Virus record (IMG/VR): IMGVR_UViG_3300030333_003061
Location: 22,118-86,117 of that record
Origin: a virus
Reading direction: 5' to 3' (one strand)
Length of the DNA: 64,000 nt
This document shows, piece by piece, positions 59,525 to 64,000 of the stretch. Positions within the stretch are counted from its first letter, which is position 1; every line of letters begins with the position of its first letter. A program made the position numbers and the translations under genes. A model generated the notes under the pieces. The model searched no databases and was not told the DNA's origin. It saw only the letters and a program-made list of their open reading frames with translations.

Positions 59525-61366
59525 ATGGACATTAAAATACCTAATCAATTTAAGGTGCATAATCGCACCTATAATTTAGGTGAAGACATAGAACTCACTA
59601 GGTCTAATTTAGAGGGAAATCCCTCTAATCATGCACTATTTAAGTATATGTTAAAATATCTTATGGCTCCAATGGATAATAAATTGGATAAAGTTTCTAA
59701 TAGTATGAAAATGCTATTAAAACCTGAAGTCCTAGAGAGGGCTTCTGGTTATACCCATGATATGGATATAGATGCAGAAGAATATGAAAAGCATATTAAA
59801 TATGCATGGGAAGAATTAAGCGAATCTGTCATGTATTCATCTGAGTCAGCACTTGATTCAGAAGGCAAAGAAGCAGAAAAAGATGGAGAAAAAATAACTA
59901 TTGAAGGAGGATTGTTATATATTTTATCACAGCAAGGATGGCTACAATCTCAAGAAAAAGAATTAATTGATAAAATAATAAGGGCAATGCCTGAAAGAGG
60001 AAAAAGAGAACCATTTAAAGAAATACTAGATACTGTAGATGATTCAGGAAAGCCCTCTATTGGTAGAATAGGACAACAAAAAATAATGGGATACAGAACA
60101 GGAGAAAGAGCATCTAAATTAATGAATGCAGCAAACTATAAGCAATTATTCTATCCTGTAATAGATTTATTAAAAACAGTAAAGGTTGAAGAAAAACCAA
60201 ATGAAAAGATTGGTAAGATAGATAATAAGAAAATCATAGAATACAAACATTATCCAAAACCAAGACAAATAGATGGAAATAAAATATTAGATTCATCAGA
60301 TATTATTATTCATTTCGATAATGCATTTTCTGCTCTTAGAAAAGAATACGGTATGTCAATGAAAATGGAAAGACTTACATCAGATGATGAAATAGAAAAT
60401 ATGTTAAATGGTGAAATATTAAAATATGATTGGAACCTTGATGAATCAAACTTATTAGATGCAGAAGGATTACCAACAAAACAATATGCCATTGGTGAAT
60501 TAAACCCTGATGAACAATTAACTGAATGGAAAAGGAGAAATTGGGATTATGATTCAGAAGGGCTTTCTAATGAAGAAATATATTATGCTAGAAGAATTAA
60601 TTTAAAATTAGAATATGATAAACAATTAGATAAAGGAGAAATAGAAAAAGAATTATTATTTAATTTATATTTATATAGAATAATTAGTAAAGATAAAATG
60701 AAACAATATATAGATTTTGGAAAATATGGAGACCAAGGCTTTGATTTTACAGAACCTGAATATAAAGTAATGGGAAAGGTTTTAGAAGATAAAGAAAACA
60801 GAACAGGCATTGAACAAAAATTACATCAACAATATACAATTCATGGAATATCCAAAATTAATGAAAGGGAAGCAAAAAGATTAAGAGGAGAAAATAAGAG
60901 TCTTATTCAAGGATTACCAGATAGTCAATTTTCTGATAGGAAACTCTTTGATAATATATCAGACCCTGATATTTCAAAAATAGATTTAAGAAATGCAGAA
61001 AATGTAGGTGAGTTTAGAGAAGAATTACATAAAGCAATTACTCCTGGAACAGAAGGAAAATTAAAATTTTCAATAGGAATAATGGCTACAAAATCTCATG
61101 GCGGTCATGTATTATTATCTGTGGAATTTATCCCAAAAGTAAAAGGGCCATATGCTGATTATCACGCAAAAACATTTGCTGAAAGAGGAAAAGAAAAAGT
61201 CATACCTTCAAATTTAAAACCAAGTCAAATAAAAAATCAACCTTCTTTAGCAGCAAGAGGAGGACAAAACTTATGGTATGAAGGCATACCAAATGCATTA
61301 ATGTTTCTATATTATATCAAAAAGCAACTAACAAGATTAAATAAAATGGTGAAGCCTTATGTCTAG
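59525..61366 (+). CDS. Hypothetical late protein (613 aa)
   Basis: Charged alpha/beta protein, no tag, no recognised motif. Lies between the GTPase cluster and the neck genes, so a virion or assembly role is likely. AGTGGAGTAAT precedes the ATG. Confidence 0.6.
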   Translation: MDIKIPNQFKVHNRTYNLGEDIELTRSNLEGNPSNHALFKYMLKYLMAPMDNKLDKVSNSMKMLLKPEVLERASGYTHDMDIDAEEYEKHIKYAWEELSESVMYSSESALDSEGKEAEKDGEKITIEGGLLYILSQQGWLQSQEKELIDKIIRAMPERGKREPFKEILDTVDDSGKPSIGRIGQQKIMGYRTGERASKLMNAANYKQLFYPVIDLLKTVKVEEKPNEKIGKIDNKKIIEYKHYPKPRQIDGNKILDSSDIIIHFDNAFSALRKEYGMSMKMERLTSDDEIENMLNGEILKYDWNLDESNLLDAEGLPTKQYAIGELNPDEQLTEWKRRNWDYDSEGLSNEEIYYARRINLKLEYDKQLDKGEIEKELLFNLYLYRIISKDKMKQYIDFGKYGDQGFDFTEPEYKVMGKVLEDKENRTGIEQKLHQQYTIHGISKINEREAKRLRGENKSLIQGLPDSQFSDRKLFDNISDPDISKIDLRNAENVGEFREELHKAITPGTEGKLKFSIGIMATKSHGGHVLLSVEFIPKVKGPYADYHAKTFAERGKEKVIPSNLKPSQIKNQPSLAARGGQNLWYEGIPNALMFLYYIKKQLTRLNKMVKPYV

Positions 61367-62483
61367 ATTAAAGTCGTCAAGTGATTTTACTGGTATTAAT
61401 CCTAATTATACCAACGGGAAAGGGTATTATACTACCCATGTTGATGTGTCTGATTTACTTCAGATTACTCCATCAACAGATGCAGACGGTGATGGTGATT
61501 TTTCATATTTCACTACTTCGTCTACTCCATCTAAAGCAATGGTGGGAAAAATAATAAAGAAAGTAGAAGGAAAGATTGATAACTGGATTAAGCAATCTTA
61601 TAGACCTGAAATAATTGAAAACGAAGTTCATAACTTTGAATCAGGTAGATTTGTAATATATCCAGCAGTTCACTGGAAAGATTATCTTGGGTTTATTCAA
61701 TTAACATATCCTAAGTTAAGAAAGGTAATTAAATTAGAAGTATATCAAGGGGATGAATGGAAAAACCTTGCTTCTGCTAGTGTTAAATATACTCCCCCTG
61801 CTTCTGCTACTACACCTGCATTTACACTTAAATTATTAGTTGCTGGATATACTTTCACATTAACTAAGGGAAATTCTAATGGGTTCTATGATGTTTATGG
61901 ACAAAAAACAACTGTTTCTCAAATATGCGATGCAATAAATGAGGTATTTCCTCACGATACTGCTCAATTTACAGGAGAAACTTCTCCAAAAACAACAACA
62001 GAAGACGGCGGCACAACGAAAAATGTTTCTGATTTCTTTTATGCTTCTCCTGCTAGTGATGGAAAATCGGTTGAAATTTCTTCTCTATTACCATCTGATG
62101 CTGGAAGTATTTGTTCAATTATCGAAACCATTGATGGAACGGCTGTGACTACTAATTTCACAGATAATGAAGATTCTGGTAGAAATGAAGATTGGTGGGT
62201 AATAGGCTCAGAAGGAAAGATATTCTTCAAAAAGGAATGGCCTTTCCTAAAGAACAATTCAGTTAGGGTAACTTATATTACAGGCGCATCTAGAGTTCCA
62301 GCAGAAATACACGATGCTGCAACTAAAATGGTTGCCGCTGAAATATTAGTACATGATGATAATAGTATTTTAATTGCCGAAACAGGGGCTAATATAGATT
62401 TGAAAACTAAGCATGATATTTTAATGCAAGAGGCAAATGATTTAATTAAGGGTAAACAAAACCTATTACATTTAATTGATTAA
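61359..62483 (+). CDS. Head-tail adaptor (gp6-like) with inserted domain (374 aa)
   Basis: VSDLLQITPST, TPSKAMVGKIIKKVEGKIDN and SYRPEI are typical of the first helices of head-tail adaptors, and AEIHDAATKMVAAEILVHDD with IDLKTKHDILMQEANDLI form the closing helices. The beta-rich middle (about 130-270) is an insertion. Would sit under the portal ring. Confidence 0.75.
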   Translation: MSRLKSSSDFTGINPNYTNGKGYYTTHVDVSDLLQITPSTDADGDGDFSYFTTSSTPSKAMVGKIIKKVEGKIDNWIKQSYRPEIIENEVHNFESGRFVIYPAVHWKDYLGFIQLTYPKLRKVIKLEVYQGDEWKNLASASVKYTPPASATTPAFTLKLLVAGYTFTLTKGNSNGFYDVYGQKTTVSQICDAINEVFPHDTAQFTGETSPKTTTEDGGTTKNVSDFFYASPASDGKSVEISSLLPSDAGSICSIIETIDGTAVTTNFTDNEDSGRNEDWWVIGSEGKIFFKKEWPFLKNNSVRVTYITGASRVPAEIHDAATKMVAAEILVHDDNSILIAETGANIDLKTKHDILMQEANDLIKGKQNLLHLID

Positions 62484-62491
62484 GTGATAGT

Positions 62492-62692
62492 ATGGACAAA
62501 ACAATTGCTTTTAAGCAGTTTCTGCAAAAAGAAGAAGAAATTAATAATATACTTAAAAATTCAGAATTTGGTGATTTTTCACTTAGCACAGAAGCAGTAA
62601 AAGAAGAGGCAATTAAAAAATATATTGAAGCAATGGAAAAGAAAACCATTGATATGATAGACGAGTATATGATGAGGTTTTTGCGTGGATGA
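62492..62692 (+). CDS. Small helical neck-region protein (66 aa)
   Basis: Helical, charged. AAGTGATAGT before the ATG and overlap with the next gene. Position between adaptor and tail-completion protein suggests a neck or assembly role. Confidence 0.55.
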   Translation: MDKTIAFKQFLQKEEEINNILKNSEFGDFSLSTEAVKEEAIKKYIEAMEKKTIDMIDEYMMRFLRG

Positions 62693-63221
62693 GGTTGAGT
62701 TTATTATTCGCTTGCTAAGTGATAATTGGTCTAACGCCAGCACAATAGCAGCAGGTAAAAAGAATGTTAAACAAGCAAATGGAAATGCTTGGACATATAC
62801 TCCGACACCATTATTTATAGATATTCGTTCATTAGAACCTGGAAGAGGTAAAAGGGTAGATTTAGACGAAAAGGCAGTTATTATAGTTTCAGAAGATAGT
62901 GCTAGCGTTTCACACCCAACAATTGATAGAGCCGTAAGAAATGAAGAGTATGGTTTTACCCTTCATTTACGAGTATTGCACCGTAGAGATTACACTGAAC
63001 TAACATATTCCCGCAGACTACTGCAAGTTTTATATCAAATGGCTCGCCACATCTTAGAGAAGAACGGGCTTAGGCCGAAGGTTTATGATGATTCAGACGC
63101 ATTAGAAGCAAGCGCGGAATTAATTGAGATTACAGGAAGAAGTGAAGCCAATGATAGAGGAAAGAGATTATTGGGTTATAGGATTCCTGTTACCATGAAA
63201 AGGTTTGGAAGAGCCATATAG
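62685..63221 (+). CDS. Tail completion/terminator-like protein, GTG start (178 aa)
   Basis: Starts GTG at 62685 inside the previous gene. The pattern IRLLSDNWSNAS, PLFIDIRS, YGFTLHLRVLHRRDYTE, RLLQVLYQMARHILE and a final strand LIEITGRSE resembles head-closure or tail-terminator proteins. Position before the tail tube gene agrees. Confidence 0.65.
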   Translation: MDEVEFIIRLLSDNWSNASTIAAGKKNVKQANGNAWTYTPTPLFIDIRSLEPGRGKRVDLDEKAVIIVSEDSASVSHPTIDRAVRNEEYGFTLHLRVLHRRDYTELTYSRRLLQVLYQMARHILEKNGLRPKVYDDSDALEASAELIEITGRSEANDRGKRLLGYRIPVTMKRFGRAI

Positions 63222-63240
63222 TAAGTAAGTAAGTGATATA

Positions 63241-64000
63241 ATGGTATTAAACGAAGTATATACAGGTGCAGGATTATCTGCAACTTTGATACCGGAAGCA
63301 GAATTTCCGGTTCATGCAGCATTTGGAACAGAAATAGGGGGAACTGGAGAAGTTACCCTAAATACAGCAAACGACCAGAAAGAATTGACTTGGACTTTAA
63401 GTTCAGAACCAGCATCAAATAGATTGGTTCCTAATATTTACAAAGGTTGCATGGCTAAATTAGAATCATTTAAAGATGCTAGTATGGGCGGTGCAGCAGG
63501 AGAAGCAGTTTCTACTCAAACATTAATGATTAAAGGTAATACTGCCAATACAATACAATTTCATACTGCTTTAGATAGTGTAGGTACTTATGAATATAAA
63601 TGCACTATTCTTTCTTATGGCGCACCATCATATGCTCCTTCAGTAGTAAATAATACTGCAACTCTATTATCAGATAATTGGCTAGGATTAGTCAATACAA
63701 TTACTCCACCAACTGTTGATGCAGAAATGAAACAAATGAATCTAGCATTAGGTGGAACAAGAAATTTTGGATTCCAACTAAAAGGGGCAGAAACATTAGG
63801 AGAAGCATCAATTGATGTATCTCTTAACAATGGTTCTTGGCTCTATTATGCATTAGGTAAAATGACTTTTACTGCTACCCAAGATGGTTCAGTAACTTTA
63901 AACAGCACAGGGGATGATGCTCCTGCAAATGGTAATGTTTATTTTGATGCAGATAATCATACATTACATAGATATGAAACTCATTTATTACCTCCAAGAT
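63241..64000 (+). CDS. Major tail tube protein (partial, runs off right edge)
   Basis: Open frame from ATG 63241 (GTAAGTGATATA upstream) to the edge with no stop; 253 codons visible. Rich in strands and Gly/Thr/Ser (GGTGEVTLNTANDQ, ELTWTLSSEP, ASIDVSLNNGSWLYYALG), as in tail tube proteins of haloarchaeal and related viruses. Its place after the neck genes fits. G/C-richer codons suggest high expression. Confidence 0.75.
   Translation, partial: MVLNEVYTGAGLSATLIPEAEFPVHAAFGTEIGGTGEVTLNTANDQKELTWTLSSEPASNRLVPNIYKGCMAKLESFKDASMGGAAGEAVSTQTLMIKGNTANTIQFHTALDSVGTYEYKCTILSYGAPSYAPSVVNNTATLLSDNWLGLVNTITPPTVDAEMKQMNLALGGTRNFGFQLKGAETLGEASIDVSLNNGSWLYYALGKMTFTATQDGSVTLNSTGDDAPANGNVYFDADNHTLHRYETHLLPPR

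Overview
This window is part of the genome of a tailed (HK97-fold, Caudoviricetes-like) archaeal virus. It has an archaeal-type TFB, a TerL-portal-protease-scaffold-MCP-adaptor-tail tube series, LIG1-type ATP-dependent DNA ligases, archaeal-like histone folds, a KH protein and Shine-Dalgarno sites of the form GGTGAT, which pair with the archaeal 16S 3' end. Base composition is strongly AT-rich. The host cannot be read from the sequence. A marine euryarchaeal host of the Poseidoniales/magrovirus kind is a reasonable guess, not a demonstration. Both window edges cut genes.

Layout. (1) 1-17.3 kb: a tightly packed leftward early block with replication and metabolism genes (P-loop ATPase, DNA ligase, PC4-like protein, class II ribonucleotide reductase, thioredoxin-like protein), regulators (TFB, three Myb/SANT-like proteins), two histone-fold proteins, many small zinc-ribbon proteins and a tRNA-Leu(UAA). 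Scattered in it are an E1/ThiF-like enzyme, a JAMM/JAB peptidase, a 66-residue ubiquitin-like protein ending in Gly-Gly-Tyr and a large protein with an E2-like Cys segment. This looks like a complete ubiquitin-like conjugation pathway. (2) 17.9-24.1 kb: a mostly non-coding island carrying 21 exact copies of the palindrome CCATATGG, spaced about 117-176 bp apart (or near doubles of that), separating hairpin-rich modules. It also holds a divergent pair of paralogous genes. (3) 24.1-64 kb: a rightward late block. Its first half (24-50 kb) is a long run of mostly unknown proteins, 22 of which start with the same short peptide, M-x(1-3)-W-x-x-x-(I/L/V/M)-K. Its second half is the morphogenesis module: TerL, homing endonuclease, portal, tagged accessory proteins, a second and unusual DNA ligase, protease-scaffold, MCP, two small membrane proteins with a Ras/Arf-like GTPase, neck proteins and the major tail protein.

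How it may work together (inference). Early genes make nucleotides, replicate and coat DNA and redirect transcription through TFB. The E1/E2/Ubl/JAB set could modify host or virion proteins. In the late block, the shared N-terminal peptide resembles in logic the T4 capsid-targeting sequence: a short helix that would carry cargo (a zinc metallopeptidase, zinc-finger proteins and others) into the prohead and be cut after its Lys by the maturation protease. The same (I/L)-(L/V)-K pattern occurs in the protease-scaffold and near the MCP N-terminus, and a related W-x-x-I motif sits at the scaffold C-terminus.

The strongest candidates for something undescribed are the tag/cargo system, the ubiquitin-like pathway in a virus, and the palindrome-punctuated array of structured modules.
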